NCBI GenBank assembly: GCA_934636655.1
Contig: CAKUAS010000009.1
Coordinates: 1 to 64,000, forward strand
Origin: an uncultured Oscillospiraceae bacterium
GTDB taxonomy: Bacteria; Bacillota; Clostridia; Oscillospirales; Oscillospiraceae
Direction: 5' to 3'
DNA length: 64,000 nt
Part shown: positions 17,285 through 25,701 of the stretch, in pieces
How the letters are laid out: every line of letters begins with the position of its first letter
Position numbering within the stretch: the stretch's first letter is position 1
Made by a program: the position numbers and the translations under genes
The notes under the pieces: generated by a model
The model's database searches: none
What the model was told of the DNA's origin: nothing
The model's input: the letters and a program-made list of their open reading frames with translations, nothing else

Positions 17285-18496
17285 ATGAGAATAGCTGTTA
17301 TTTTGCTGCGCTGGGTGATGAACTTCATCTACTTTTTCCTGAAGCTCTTCCCGACGGACAAAAGCAAGGTCTTATTCCTCAGCCGTCAGTCGAATACCGT
17401 GACGGAGGATATTGATTTCCTCAGCAGCCGTCTTAAAGAGCTCAAGCCGGAGACGAACATCATTATCATAACAAAGCGTGCGGACAAGGGCTTTGCGAGC
17501 ATGCTCGAGTATGCGCTCGTCACGCTTCGCAGCATGTATCACCTCGCGACGGCGTCGGTGTGCGTGCTCGATTCCTACTGGCCGGCAGTATCGGTGCTGC
17601 ACCACAAAAAGCAGCTTGCCGTCATCCAGATGTGGCACGCCATGGGCAAGATCAAGAAGTCCGGCTACCAGTCGCTCGGAAAAAAATTCGGCCGCAGCGA
17701 CATGATCGCGCGCGAGATGCGCATGCATCGCAACTATGACGTCGTTATCGCAGGCGGCAGGGCATTTAATCCCTTCTACTGCGCCTCGTTCGACGTTGAG
17801 CAGGACATTCTCTATAACGTAGGCCTTCCCCGCATGGATAAGCTGCGCGAGGGTCAGGATGAAGCACGTCGGCAGTTTTACGAGGCCTATCCCTGGCTCA
17901 GGGGCAAAAAGATCGTGCTGTACGCCCCGACGTTCCGCAAGGGCCAGACGCTCGATGCAAAGCCGCTTGTTGACGCGTTTAACTTTGACGGCAGCCAAAT
18001 GCTTGTAGTAAAACGCCACCCGAACCAGCTTTTGAACTATGATACGCTCGCTCCGGCAATGACCTGCCACAAGGTGCCGACCTCGACTGTACTGTCGGTG
18101 TGCGACTGCGTCATAACCGACTACTCGGCCATAACAATAGAGGCTGCGCTCCTTGGCAAGCCCGTGTATTTCTACCTCTTCGACTATGAGGACTATCTTG
18201 ACCACAACGGGCTGAACGTCAAACTCTTTGATGAGTTCCCCGACTGTATTTTCCGCGACGCCGGTGAGCTTACCGCCGCGATCGACAGCGGCAAGTACGA
18301 TATGGATAACTACAGGCGCTTCTGCCGCAGATACCTGCCCGATCTCACGGGCCGCGCGACCGACAAGATCGCCGATCTTATAATCGACTGCATGGAGAGA
18401 GATAAACATGATGCGATTTCTGAGCATATTGCTCGCCAAAATCAAATTGATGGTGCTGTGGATAGTGAGGATACTGTTTGCACCCAATCACTTTAA
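17285..18496 (+). CDS. CDP-glycerol glycerophosphotransferase family protein
   Basis: 403 residues from the ATG 5 nt after AAAGGAG. An N-terminal hydrophobic helix (VILLRWVMNFIYFFLK) suggests membrane association, followed by the Glyphos_transf domain (PF04464): QMWHAMGKIKKSGYQS with its essential His, VLYAPTFR, VVKRHPNQLL and CDCVITDYSAITIEAALLGKPVYFY. The family polymerises or primes glycerol-phosphate or ribitol-phosphate teichoic acids. The substrate here could be another CDP-alcohol, since no tagD-like gene is in view. The 3' end overlaps the next gene by 89 nt in another frame. Confidence 0.92.
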   Translation: MRIAVILLRWVMNFIYFFLKLFPTDKSKVLFLSRQSNTVTEDIDFLSSRLKELKPETNIIIITKRADKGFASMLEYALVTLRSMYHLATASVCVLDSYWPAVSVLHHKKQLAVIQMWHAMGKIKKSGYQSLGKKFGRSDMIAREMRMHRNYDVVIAGGRAFNPFYCASFDVEQDILYNVGLPRMDKLREGQDEARRQFYEAYPWLRGKKIVLYAPTFRKGQTLDAKPLVDAFNFDGSQMLVVKRHPNQLLNYDTLAPAMTCHKVPTSTVLSVCDCVITDYSAITIEAALLGKPVYFYLFDYEDYLDHNGLNVKLFDEFPDCIFRDAGELTAAIDSGKYDMDNYRRFCRRYLPDLTGRATDKIADLIIDCMERDKHDAISEHIARQNQIDGAVDSEDTVCTQSL

Positions 18497-19457
18497 GCTT
18501 CCGCTGCACACGAGGCTTTACTACTGCATTTTCGGCGGCTACATGGTCGATCAGGCCGCGCTGTACGACTTTAAGCATAACGACAAAAAACAGTATCTTT
18601 CCGAGTTTGACTGGTATCGCTCGCGCTGCATAAACGACCCCTACAGCGAGATGCTCAACAACAAGGTCGTTTTCACTCAGATAATAGAACGCTACTGCGA
18701 AACTCCGGAGATATACTGCGTCAAAAAAGGCAAGCGCCTTGCCGGGATGAACGGACACGTCATAGCCGATTACGACGATCTCGTATCTCTCCTTCGCGAG
18801 ACGGGCGCCTTCGTCGTAAAGCCCGTGCGCGCGGGAAAAGGCAAGGGCGTGTATGTCGTCAAATACAACGGGCACGGCATCATCTGCAACGACGAACCGC
18901 ACACGGAAAAAGAGCTCACCCAGCGTCTGCGCCGCGACACCGAGTGGCTCATCTGCGCCTACGCACATCAGGCGGAATATCTCAACAAAATTTACGCCAA
19001 CAGCGCTAACACACTGCGCATGATCGTCCTGCGCAGCGCCGAAACGGGGCAGTTCGAGCTGTGCTTTGCCGTACAGCGCATCGGCGCCGACTGGACTGGC
19101 TCCGTCGATAACGGCAGCCGCGGCGGTCTGGTAGCAAACGTCGATATCGAAACGGGCAAAATGAGCTATGCCCGCACGCTGCACAATCTCACCGTTTACC
19201 GCACGCATCCGGACACGAATGCGCAGATTGAGGGCGCTTATATCCCCAATTGGGATAACATAAAGGCCGGAGTCATGGAGATAAGCCGCGCCTTCCCCTA
19301 TCTCGACATCATCGCCTGGGACATTCTCCCGACCGACGACGGCTTCACCGTCATTGAGGCCAACACCTCCTCGGGTGTGAACATCATCCAGCTCTGGGGA
19401 CCGCAGCGCTACGGCAGGCTCGGCGACTTCTATCGCGAGCATGGGATAATAAAATGA
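18408..19457 (+). CDS. single ATP-grasp protein, sugar-transfer-associated
   Basis: 349 residues. A hydrophobic N-terminus (LSILLAKIKLMVLWIVRILF) is followed by an ATP-grasp domain with FVVKPVRAGKGKGVYVV (Lys and Gly loop), the Arg in NTLRMIVL, RTHPDTNAQIEGAYIPNW and the metal-binding VIEANTSSG. It shares the HPDT..IEG..PNW block with the two double ATP-grasp proteins and appears to be an intact single-domain version. GGAGAGA precedes ATG, but the start lies 89 nt inside the previous gene; an internal ATG at 18450 would shorten the overlap. The stop overlaps the next ATG (ATGA). Confidence 0.88.
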   Translation: MMRFLSILLAKIKLMVLWIVRILFAPNHFKLPLHTRLYYCIFGGYMVDQAALYDFKHNDKKQYLSEFDWYRSRCINDPYSEMLNNKVVFTQIIERYCETPEIYCVKKGKRLAGMNGHVIADYDDLVSLLRETGAFVVKPVRAGKGKGVYVVKYNGHGIICNDEPHTEKELTQRLRRDTEWLICAYAHQAEYLNKIYANSANTLRMIVLRSAETGQFELCFAVQRIGADWTGSVDNGSRGGLVANVDIETGKMSYARTLHNLTVYRTHPDTNAQIEGAYIPNWDNIKAGVMEISRAFPYLDIIAWDILPTDDGFTVIEANTSSGVNIIQLWGPQRYGRLGDFYREHGIIK

Positions 19458-20050
19458 GATATGTCATAATGGCCGACGGCAAAGGCAGCCGCTGGAACGA
19501 TTTCATGGGGCACAAAAAGCACGATATAAGCGTTTCGGGTGAAACGCTGCTTGAGCGCACCGTGCGCCTTGTGCACAAATTTGATAATACAGCCGAGGTC
19601 ATCATCACCTCGCATGATAAGTCCGTCAACGTACCCGGCGCGAGCAGATATGAGCCGAAGAACAACGTTCTCGAGATCGACCGCTTTACAGCCGAGCTCA
19701 TCGGCGACGATATGTGCTTTCTCTACGGCGACGTGCTGTATTCCGAGGACGCGATAAAAACCGTTATCGCGCACAGAGGACAAAGGCCCTTGCTGTTTTT
19801 CGGAAGCGAGAAGAGCATATGTGCCGTGCTTATCGGCGACGGGGAGCTTTTCCGCTCGCTTTACCTCGAGGTACGCAGGAGATTCGTCGAGGGCGAGATT
19901 GCCGAGTGCAAGGGCTGGCAGGTGTACCACCTGTACGCCGGACTGCCGCTTAGCGGCCGCGGGATCGGCGAAAGCTTCGTAATTTTGGACAGCTTCACAC
20001 GCGATTTCAACACGCCCGAGGACTATTTGAACTACCTGTCCAAAAATTAA
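19454..20050 (+). CDS. sugar/alcohol-phosphate nucleotidyltransferase-like protein
   Basis: 198 residues. The N-terminus MRYVIMADGKGSRW is the nucleotide-binding loop of NTP-transferases (usual form AAGxGxR). LLERTVRLVH, IDRFTAEL and MCFLYGDVLYSEDAI follow, the last carrying the metal-binding Asp. It is shorter than LicC/TagD-type enzymes and probably makes an activated CDP- or UDP-precursor for the neighbouring transferase. Coupled by ATGA overlap to the ATP-grasp gene. Confidence 0.8.
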   Translation: MRYVIMADGKGSRWNDFMGHKKHDISVSGETLLERTVRLVHKFDNTAEVIITSHDKSVNVPGASRYEPKNNVLEIDRFTAELIGDDMCFLYGDVLYSEDAIKTVIAHRGQRPLLFFGSEKSICAVLIGDGELFRSLYLEVRRRFVEGEIAECKGWQVYHLYAGLPLSGRGIGESFVILDSFTRDFNTPEDYLNYLSKN

Positions 20051-20066
20051 TGTGGAATTATGCAAT

Positions 20067-20118
20067 AAACTGTGCTATAATGGCGCGATGATGTGATCAT
20101 TTTAGCACAGTTTTTTGC
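20067..20118 (+). terminator. inverted repeat with T-run before the export genes
   Basis: AAACTGTGCTA (20067-20077) pairs with TAGCACAGTTT (20103-20113), then TTT. It ends the glycosyl-precursor operon, or attenuates read-through into the exporter genes. A TATAAT at 20076-20081 overlaps the left arm, so a second promoter may start inside the loop and escape the hairpin. Confidence 0.55.
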
Positions 20119-20141
20119 TTTTCAAGGAGAACAAACGTTTT

Positions 20142-20909
20142 ATGACTTCGGACAAAGCTAACCACCGTTTTTTGCTTTCTGAGCTTATAAGGCGAGATTT
20201 TATCAAGAAATACAAGCGCACGACCTTCGGCATACTCTGGAGCGCGCTTTCGCCGCTGTTCCTGCTGTTGACTATGGATGTGGTCTTCGGCACGTTTTTC
20301 GGCCGCAATATGCCGCACTACACGATATACCTGTTTTGCGGACTGCTGCTTTTTAACTACTTCTCTGCCGCGACGCGAAGCGCGATGCGCGTCCTTTACG
20401 ACAATGCGCAGATATACAGCAAGGTGCCGGTTCCCAAGCACTATTTTCTCGTATCGCAGAGCGTTGCGCAGGCGATCGACTTTTTCGTTTCGTTGCTTGT
20501 TTTCTTCATTTTTGTCGCTATCGACGGCATCAGCTTCCACTGGCGCTTCCTGTACCTGCTGTATCCGATGATATGCCTTTATTTCATCAACTTCGGCATC
20601 GGCATGTTTTTGAGTACGCTGTACATATTCTTCCGCGACATCAACTATCTCTGGCCCGTTGTAACGCGCATCATCATGTACGCCTCGGCGATATTCTACG
20701 ATCCGTCGATACTGCCGGGCATTATGCGCAGGCTTTTAAACTGCAATCCTCTGTACATGTGCGTGGACTATTTCCGCCAGCTCATAATCCATTCGACCGT
20801 TCCGAACCCCTCGACACACCTTATCATGTTCGCAATGGCTGCGGTCTGCACTTTCCTCGGCTGGTTCACCTACCACATCGCGCGCGATAAGATCGCGCTG
20901 TATGTATAA
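20142..20909 (+). CDS. tagG: ABC-2 type exporter permease, TagG/TarG-like
   Basis: 255 residues from ATG; an in-frame TTG lies nine codons earlier and the AAGGAG lies 12 nt before this ATG. The N-terminus LLSELIRRDFIKKYKRTTFGILWSALSP is the cytoplasmic and first membrane part typical of polysaccharide/teichoic-acid ABC-2 permeases. Six hydrophobic segments follow, including the re-entrant FFRDINYLWPVVTRIIMYASAIFYDPSILP. It moves a lipid-linked polymer across the membrane together with the ATPase encoded 12 bp downstream. Confidence 0.92.
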   Translation: MTSDKANHRFLLSELIRRDFIKKYKRTTFGILWSALSPLFLLLTMDVVFGTFFGRNMPHYTIYLFCGLLLFNYFSAATRSAMRVLYDNAQIYSKVPVPKHYFLVSQSVAQAIDFFVSLLVFFIFVAIDGISFHWRFLYLLYPMICLYFINFGIGMFLSTLYIFFRDINYLWPVVTRIIMYASAIFYDPSILPGIMRRLLNCNPLYMCVDYFRQLIIHSTVPNPSTHLIMFAMAAVCTFLGWFTYHIARDKIALYV

Positions 20910-20921
20910 GGAGGCGCTCTG

Positions 20922-22370
20922 ATGGACGGAAACAAGATACTTGTTCTTGACAATGTCTCGGTGCGCTACCGAAAGCAGGATTCGCGCTCTACCTCGGACA
21001 TAGTCAAGCGTATACTCGGAAAAGCACCCCGAAACAATGAATTCTGGGCGCTCAAAAACATCTCCTTCAGCCTCGAAAAGGGCGATATGCTCGGCGTTGT
21101 AGGCAAAAACGGCGCAGGCAAATCGACGATGATGAAGGCCATAAGCGGAACGCTCACCCCGGCCTCCGGCACGATCGAGAAAACCGGCAAGATCTGCGCG
21201 CTGCTCGAGCTCGGCACGGGCTTTGACCGCGAAATGACGGTCAAGGAAAATGTATATCTGCGCGGCGCTTTCATGGGCTACGACAAGGAGTTCATAGACT
21301 CAAAATACGACGAGATCATCGACTTCGCGGAAATGCGGGAGTTCCAGAACAGTCCCTTCCGCACGCTCTCGAGCGGAATGAAAAGCCGCATCGCGTTTGC
21401 CATAGCGAGCATGATCGAGCCCGACATCATAATACTTGACGAGATCTTCGCCGTCGGCGACGGCGACTTCCGCAAAAAAAGCCAGCAGAAGATGCAGAGC
21501 ATCATCGACAATGGCGACACGACCGCGCTCATGGTATCGCACTCACTGCAATCGGTCAGATCGCAGTGCAACAAAGTGCTGTGGCTCGACAAGGGCCGCA
21601 TGGTCATGTTCGGCGATCCGAACACCGTGTGCGACGCATACGCCGAGTATCTGAACACCGGCAAGCTGCCGCAGACGGAATCTCTGGCCAAAACGCAGGA
21701 AAATCCCCGCAACAAACTCAAAAAGAACACCGGCAAGCTCGTCGCGACCTGCGCCGTATACTTTATGTTGCTCTTGGCCGTTATTGCCGGATGCTTCGTG
21801 TGGGCACAGTACGATCTTTTAAAGTCCTATGTCATTGCGCAGAACCTTACGACCGAGCAGATAAAAAACGAAGCGGCAAACTATCACCGCCAGATCGACC
21901 GCATGCTCGGCGTCGATACGACGCGATGGGACGTTGAGATATTCAAAGACGGCGCACAGCGGATAATTTCAGAAGAAGCGACATACACCGATATCGCCAA
22001 GGAAGTTCTGCTTCAGGCCGGTGACCTCAGCCGCGATCAGTACAAAAAAGCACTCGCCGCAGCCGAGATCGAGGCAATAAAATATTCTCACATGGCCCGT
22101 CTCGACGAGCTGGTTGCTCAGATGCGCACGGAATTCGAGGCTCAGCCCGAGGGAAAATATCGCAGTCTCATGGTGTACGCCTACACAAATTGCGACAGGT
22201 TCTATGACCTCGAGGAGGACTGCGAGAACGACATGCAGGAGGTCATTGAAGAGATCCGCGCATTTCAGCGCAAGGCCGGTCAGCCCGAGGATCTTGCCGA
22301 CCGAGTCTGGAACGCATACAAATCGGAAAAGACCTACCTTCTCTCCTACTACTGCGTAAAACTCAGATAA
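20922..22370 (+). CDS. tagH: ABC exporter ATPase, TagH/TarH-like with extracytoplasmic C-terminal extension
   Basis: 482 residues. ATPase at 1-250: Walker A VGKNGAGKST, the LLELGTGFDREMTVKENV Y-loop region typical of polymer exporters, signature LSSGMKSR, Walker B IIILDEIFAVGDGDF, switch VSHS. A membrane helix follows (about 270-295, TCAVYFMLLLAVIAGCFVW) and a roughly 185-residue soluble extracytoplasmic part rich in helices. TarH of Bacillus also carries a C-terminal extension past a membrane helix; this one has no recognised SH3-like motif. Good RBS AAGGAGG. Confidence 0.92.
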   Translation: MDGNKILVLDNVSVRYRKQDSRSTSDIVKRILGKAPRNNEFWALKNISFSLEKGDMLGVVGKNGAGKSTMMKAISGTLTPASGTIEKTGKICALLELGTGFDREMTVKENVYLRGAFMGYDKEFIDSKYDEIIDFAEMREFQNSPFRTLSSGMKSRIAFAIASMIEPDIIILDEIFAVGDGDFRKKSQQKMQSIIDNGDTTALMVSHSLQSVRSQCNKVLWLDKGRMVMFGDPNTVCDAYAEYLNTGKLPQTESLAKTQENPRNKLKKNTGKLVATCAVYFMLLLAVIAGCFVWAQYDLLKSYVIAQNLTTEQIKNEAANYHRQIDRMLGVDTTRWDVEIFKDGAQRIISEEATYTDIAKEVLLQAGDLSRDQYKKALAAAEIEAIKYSHMARLDELVAQMRTEFEAQPEGKYRSLMVYAYTNCDRFYDLEEDCENDMQEVIEEIRAFQRKAGQPEDLADRVWNAYKSEKTYLLSYYCVKLR

Positions 22371-22372
22371 AA

Positions 22373-22408
22373 TATGACCCGGAGTTCTGTCTCCGGGTCA
22401 TACTTTTT
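22373..22408 (+). terminator. terminator after tagH
   Basis: A 12-bp stem TATGACCCGGAG, 6-nt loop, then CTTTTTG. Confidence 0.92.
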
Positions 22409-22417
22409 GTTCGGAAT

Positions 22418-22446
22418 TTGACAAAACATGCGGAATAGGATATTAT
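22418..22446 (+). promoter_or_regulatory. promoter of the AMP-forming ligase gene
   Basis: TTGACA, 17 bp, TATTAT. Confidence 0.8.
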
Positions 22447-22496
22447 GCAACTATCTCTTATAATATTTTAATTTTTTAAACAAAGGAATGATACGA

Positions 22497-24227
22497 ATGG
22501 AAAATATAAGCGCGAAAGCGCCGTGGAAAAACCATCTCGGCGAGGTACCCTTCACGCTCGATTACTTCGACGGCTCGATGTTCGAGGCCGTTGAGAAGAT
22601 AGCAAAGCAGTACCCCAACAATATTGCCTTTGACTTTATGGGCAGGTCGACGACCTATAAGACGCTTGTAAGAGAGATCGAGGACTGCGCCAAGGCGCTG
22701 CGCACCATCGGCGTACGCGAGGGAGACAAGGTCACCATCGCAATGCCGAACTGCCCCCAGGCTATCCAGATGTTCTACGCCGTAAACCTCATCGGCGGCA
22801 TCTGCAACATGATCCATCCCCTCTCGGCGGAAAAGGAGATAGAGTTCTACCTCAACGAGTCGGAGTCTGTCACAGCCATTACGCTCGACCAGTTCTACAA
22901 TAAGTTTGAAAATATCCGTCAGAACACCAAGGTCGTCAACATCATCATCGCCAGCATAAAGGACGAGCTTTCAAAGCCCGTCAAGGCAGGCTACATGCTC
23001 ACCGAGGGCAGGAAGATCAAAAAGATACCGGAGGACGCCCCGGTTATCCGCTGGAGGGACTTCCTGCGCATGGGCCGGCACTGCTTTTATAACTATAAGG
23101 TAAAGCGCACGGGCTCTGACCCCGCAGTCATCCTCTATTCCGGCGGCACAACCGGCACGACAAAGGGCATCCTGCTTTCAAACCGTAACTTTAACGCCCT
23201 CGGTCAGCAGGTCATAGCGGCAAACCCCATGTTCCGTGTCGGCGATAAGATGCTCGCGGCAATGCCCCTGTTCCACGGCTTCGGCCTCGGTGTGTGCATC
23301 CACACGATGCTCTCGCAGGGCGGCAGATGCATCCTCATCCCGCGCTTTACCGCGCAGACCTACGCAAAGCAGATAACAAAATACCACTGCAACTTCATAG
23401 CCGGCGTTCCCACGCTGTACGAGGCGCTGCTGCGCCTGCCGAGCATGGATAAGGCCGACCTGAGCTCGCTCAAGGGCGTTTTCTCCGGCGGCGACAGTCT
23501 CAGCATTGAGCTAAAGAAGAAGTTTGACAAATTCCTGTACGATCACAATGCCAAGATCCAGATACGCGAGGGCTTCGGCCTTACCGAGTGCGTCACGGCA
23601 AGCTGCCTGACTCCTCCGCACATGGCCAAGGAGGGAAGCATCGGTCTGCCCTTCCCCGACACCTATTACAAGATAGTTGAGCCCGGCACGGATAAGGAGC
23701 TGCCTTACGGCGAGGAGGGCGAGATACTCATTGCAGGCCCCACGGTCATGATGGAATACATAAATCACCCCGAGGAGACTGCGCAGACCCTTCGCAGGCA
23801 CGATGACGGCCTTACATGGATGTACACGGGCGACCTCGGCATGATGGACGACGAGGGCTTTATCTACTTCAAGGGCCGCGCCAAGCGCATGATAATAACC
23901 TCCGGCTACAATGTCTATCCCGGTCAGCTTGAGAATATCCTCGACGCGCACGAGCTTGTGCACATGAGCTGCATTATCGGCGTTCCCGACCCGTACAAGA
24001 TGCAGAAGGTCAAGGCCTTTGTCATGCTCAAGCCCGGCGTTCCCGAAAGTCCCGAAACCAGGGAGGCCATTCTCGCCTATTGCCGCAAAAACATTGCTAA
24101 ATATGCAATGCCCTATGATATCGAGTTCCGCCGCGAGCTGCCTAAGACTCTCGTCGGCAAGGTCGCCTACCGCGTCCTTGAAGAGGAGGAAGAGGCCAAG
24201 CGCGCTTCCGAAACGGTCGCCGAATAA
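22497..24227 (+). CDS. AMP-forming acyl-CoA synthetase/ligase
   Basis: 576 residues of the class I adenylate-forming superfamily. P-loop-like A3 motif YSGGTTGTTKG, FHGFGLG, A5-type FGLTE, A7 MYTGDLG, A8 region FKGRAKRMIITSGYNVYP, and the catalytic Lys region near the end (LPKTLVGKVAYR). Such enzymes activate a carboxylate as an acyl-AMP and usually pass it to CoA. The motifs fit medium- or long-chain fatty acids best; substrate unproven. I use the second ATG, 9 nt after AAAGGA, because the first directly abuts the RBS. It stands alone between a strong promoter and a terminator. Confidence 0.9.
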   Translation: MENISAKAPWKNHLGEVPFTLDYFDGSMFEAVEKIAKQYPNNIAFDFMGRSTTYKTLVREIEDCAKALRTIGVREGDKVTIAMPNCPQAIQMFYAVNLIGGICNMIHPLSAEKEIEFYLNESESVTAITLDQFYNKFENIRQNTKVVNIIIASIKDELSKPVKAGYMLTEGRKIKKIPEDAPVIRWRDFLRMGRHCFYNYKVKRTGSDPAVILYSGGTTGTTKGILLSNRNFNALGQQVIAANPMFRVGDKMLAAMPLFHGFGLGVCIHTMLSQGGRCILIPRFTAQTYAKQITKYHCNFIAGVPTLYEALLRLPSMDKADLSSLKGVFSGGDSLSIELKKKFDKFLYDHNAKIQIREGFGLTECVTASCLTPPHMAKEGSIGLPFPDTYYKIVEPGTDKELPYGEEGEILIAGPTVMMEYINHPEETAQTLRRHDDGLTWMYTGDLGMMDDEGFIYFKGRAKRMIITSGYNVYPGQLENILDAHELVHMSCIIGVPDPYKMQKVKAFVMLKPGVPESPETREAILAYCRKNIAKYAMPYDIEFRRELPKTLVGKVAYRVLEEEEEAKRASETVAE

Positions 24228-24235
24228 AAAATTTA

Positions 24236-24275
24236 TCTGCCGCCCACATTATTCTGTGTGCGGCAGAACTTTTAT
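24236..24275 (+). terminator. terminator after the ligase gene
   Basis: TCTGCCGC...GCGGCAGA with an inner CACA/TGTG pairing, followed by ACTTTTATTT. Confidence 0.85.
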
Positions 24276-24289
24276 TTACTATTTTCGTC

Positions 24290-24319
24290 TTGATGTATAC
24301 ATGCCGTATATGGTATAAT
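24290..24319 (+). promoter_or_regulatory. promoter of the SGNH lipoprotein operon
   Basis: TTGATG, 18 bp, TATAAT with an extended -10 (TGG before it). Transcription should begin around 24326, right at the structured element that follows. Confidence 0.8.
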
Positions 24320-24328
24320 CGGCAGGCA

Positions 24329-24395
24329 TAAGCTGGTGGGAGCCGAACCCCTACCGGTTTTGGCAGGCGGCAGGAGTTCGACTCCTGTCAGCTTA
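24329..24395 (+). ncRNA. structured 5' leader RNA, unclassified
   Basis: The leader can close with TAAGCTGG (24329-24336) against TCAGCTTA (24388-24395). Inside is a hairpin GGCAGGAGT-TCG-ACTCCTGTC (24369-24389). Two mutually exclusive helices share the segment between them: GGTGGG/CCTACC (24335-24355), or AACC/GGTT plus GCC/GGC (24342-24364). It lies between the transcription start and the RBS with no T-run. Superficially tRNA-like (TTCGACTCC), but the T-arm is out of register and there is no anticodon arm. Switch-like alternatives suggest a riboswitch or protein-binding leader; no known class was recognised. Confidence 0.45.
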
Positions 24396-24417
24396 ACAAA
24401 CAAATGAGGTGATAACT

Positions 24418-25203
24418 TTGAAGAAAAAATACATTGCCCTCGCGGCGGCGCTCATCATGCTGCTGTGCGTTCTGTGCGCATGCGGAAAGAATAACGACGA
24501 TACGCAGAAGCCCGAGGAAACCGGAACTCCCCCTGCGGTGAGCACCGATAACCCCGACGCGCAGCCCACTGCGGCAGTTGCACAGAACACCGTCGAGCTC
24601 GGCGAAACTGCCGATGCAGGTGATGATTATATCTCGAAAATGGTCTTTATCGGCGACAGCACGACCTACGGTCTGAAAGCCTACGATGTCCTGGACGGCT
24701 CGCAGGTATGGACGCCGTCGAGCGGTACTCTTGCTCTGTTTAACCAGAGCATCGCCACCATCGTCTATCCTCCCACGGGCGAGGAGATACCCATCACTGA
24801 CGCTATCGGCCGCGCAAAGCCCGAATATGTCGTCCTTACCATCGGCGTAAACGGCGTCTCCATGATGGATGAGGATCAGTTCAAATCCGAATATACCGCG
24901 CTTGTCGAGCGCATCAAATCCGTAAGCCCCGACACGAAGATCATCTGCAACTCCATCTACCCCGTCGAGGCGATGTACGAGGCTAAGGATAACGGCATAA
25001 ACAACGCTGTCATCGACCGCGCAAACGGCTGGATACTCCAGATCGCAGAGGCCACCGACACGCATTTTACAAACTCCGCGTCCGTCCTCAAGGGCTCGGA
25101 CGGCAAGCTCGTTTCCGATTACGGCAACGGCGACGGCATCCATCTGAGCGCCGTCGGCTTCAACCGCGTGCTTGATTACCTCAAGACCCACGCTTGGCTG
25201 TGA
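24418..25203 (+). CDS. SGNH/GDSL-family hydrolase lipoprotein
   Basis: 261 residues starting at TTG, decided by the near-ideal GAGGTGAT 4 nt upstream. Lipobox LCVLCAC (Cys about 20), an acidic/Pro linker, then an SGNH domain: block I VFIGDSTT (Ser nucleophile), Gly in PTGEE, block III TIGVNG (Asn) and block V DGIHLS (Asp-x-x-His). It acts outside the membrane, probably as an esterase or O-deacetylase on wall polymers. The following DUF4358 lipoprotein gene is often its neighbour in clostridia. First gene of a three-gene operon. Confidence 0.92.
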   Translation: MKKKYIALAAALIMLLCVLCACGKNNDDTQKPEETGTPPAVSTDNPDAQPTAAVAQNTVELGETADAGDDYISKMVFIGDSTTYGLKAYDVLDGSQVWTPSSGTLALFNQSIATIVYPPTGEEIPITDAIGRAKPEYVVLTIGVNGVSMMDEDQFKSEYTALVERIKSVSPDTKIICNSIYPVEAMYEAKDNGINNAVIDRANGWILQIAEATDTHFTNSASVLKGSDGKLVSDYGNGDGIHLSAVGFNRVLDYLKTHAWL

Positions 25204-25214
25204 GAGGTGCGCAA

Positions 25215-25697
25215 ATGAAAAGAAAAATTTATTCCGCGGCAGCTCTCCTGCTGCTCGTATGCATGCTCTGTGCGTGCAGCAGCGGCAAGTCCGCCAAGAC
25301 CCCTGAGATGCAGGTCGTCGCCGACGCTGTCGGCGCTTCTATAGACATAAGCGACATGTCGCAGATCCCCGACGAATACGTTGAAAACATCATGGGCATA
25401 GCGCTTGACGGCTATGTAAGCCGCAACACCCTCATGTCCGCCGTCGGAACGAACATCAATGAGTACGGCATTTTCCTCGCCAAAGACGCGGATCAGGCCA
25501 AGACGATAAAGGATGCGCTGAACGCTTACCTTGAATACCGCGAAAGCGTCTGGATGGACGAGTACCTGCCCGACGAAAAGCCGAAGCTTGATAACGCCGA
25601 GGTCTTGCAGCAGGGCAACTACGTCATGTACACGATCCTCAGTGATGCCGACCGTGATGCGGTCAATGCAGCATTTGAAGGCTGCTTCGAGGGCTGA
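25215..25697 (+). CDS. DUF4358 lipoprotein
   Basis: 160 residues. Signal peptide ending in the lipobox LCAC (Cys about 20), then a DUF4358 domain (about 35-158) with MSQIPDEYVENIMGI, YGIFLAKDADQAKTIKDAL and GNYVMYTILSDADRDAV. The function of DUF4358 is unknown. It starts 11 bp after the SGNH gene behind GAGAGGTG and is exported like it, so a shared envelope role is likely. Confidence 0.9.
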   Translation: MKRKIYSAAALLLLVCMLCACSSGKSAKTPEMQVVADAVGASIDISDMSQIPDEYVENIMGIALDGYVSRNTLMSAVGTNINEYGIFLAKDADQAKTIKDALNAYLEYRESVWMDEYLPDEKPKLDNAEVLQQGNYVMYTILSDADRDAVNAAFEGCFEG

Positions 25698-25701
25698 TAA
25701 A

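Noticed and set aside
24329..24395. tRNA or selC-like gene
   Set aside because: The TTCGACTCC segment looks like a T-loop, but placing G53/C61 breaks the stem, and there is no anticodon arm or CCA. Kept only as a structured leader.
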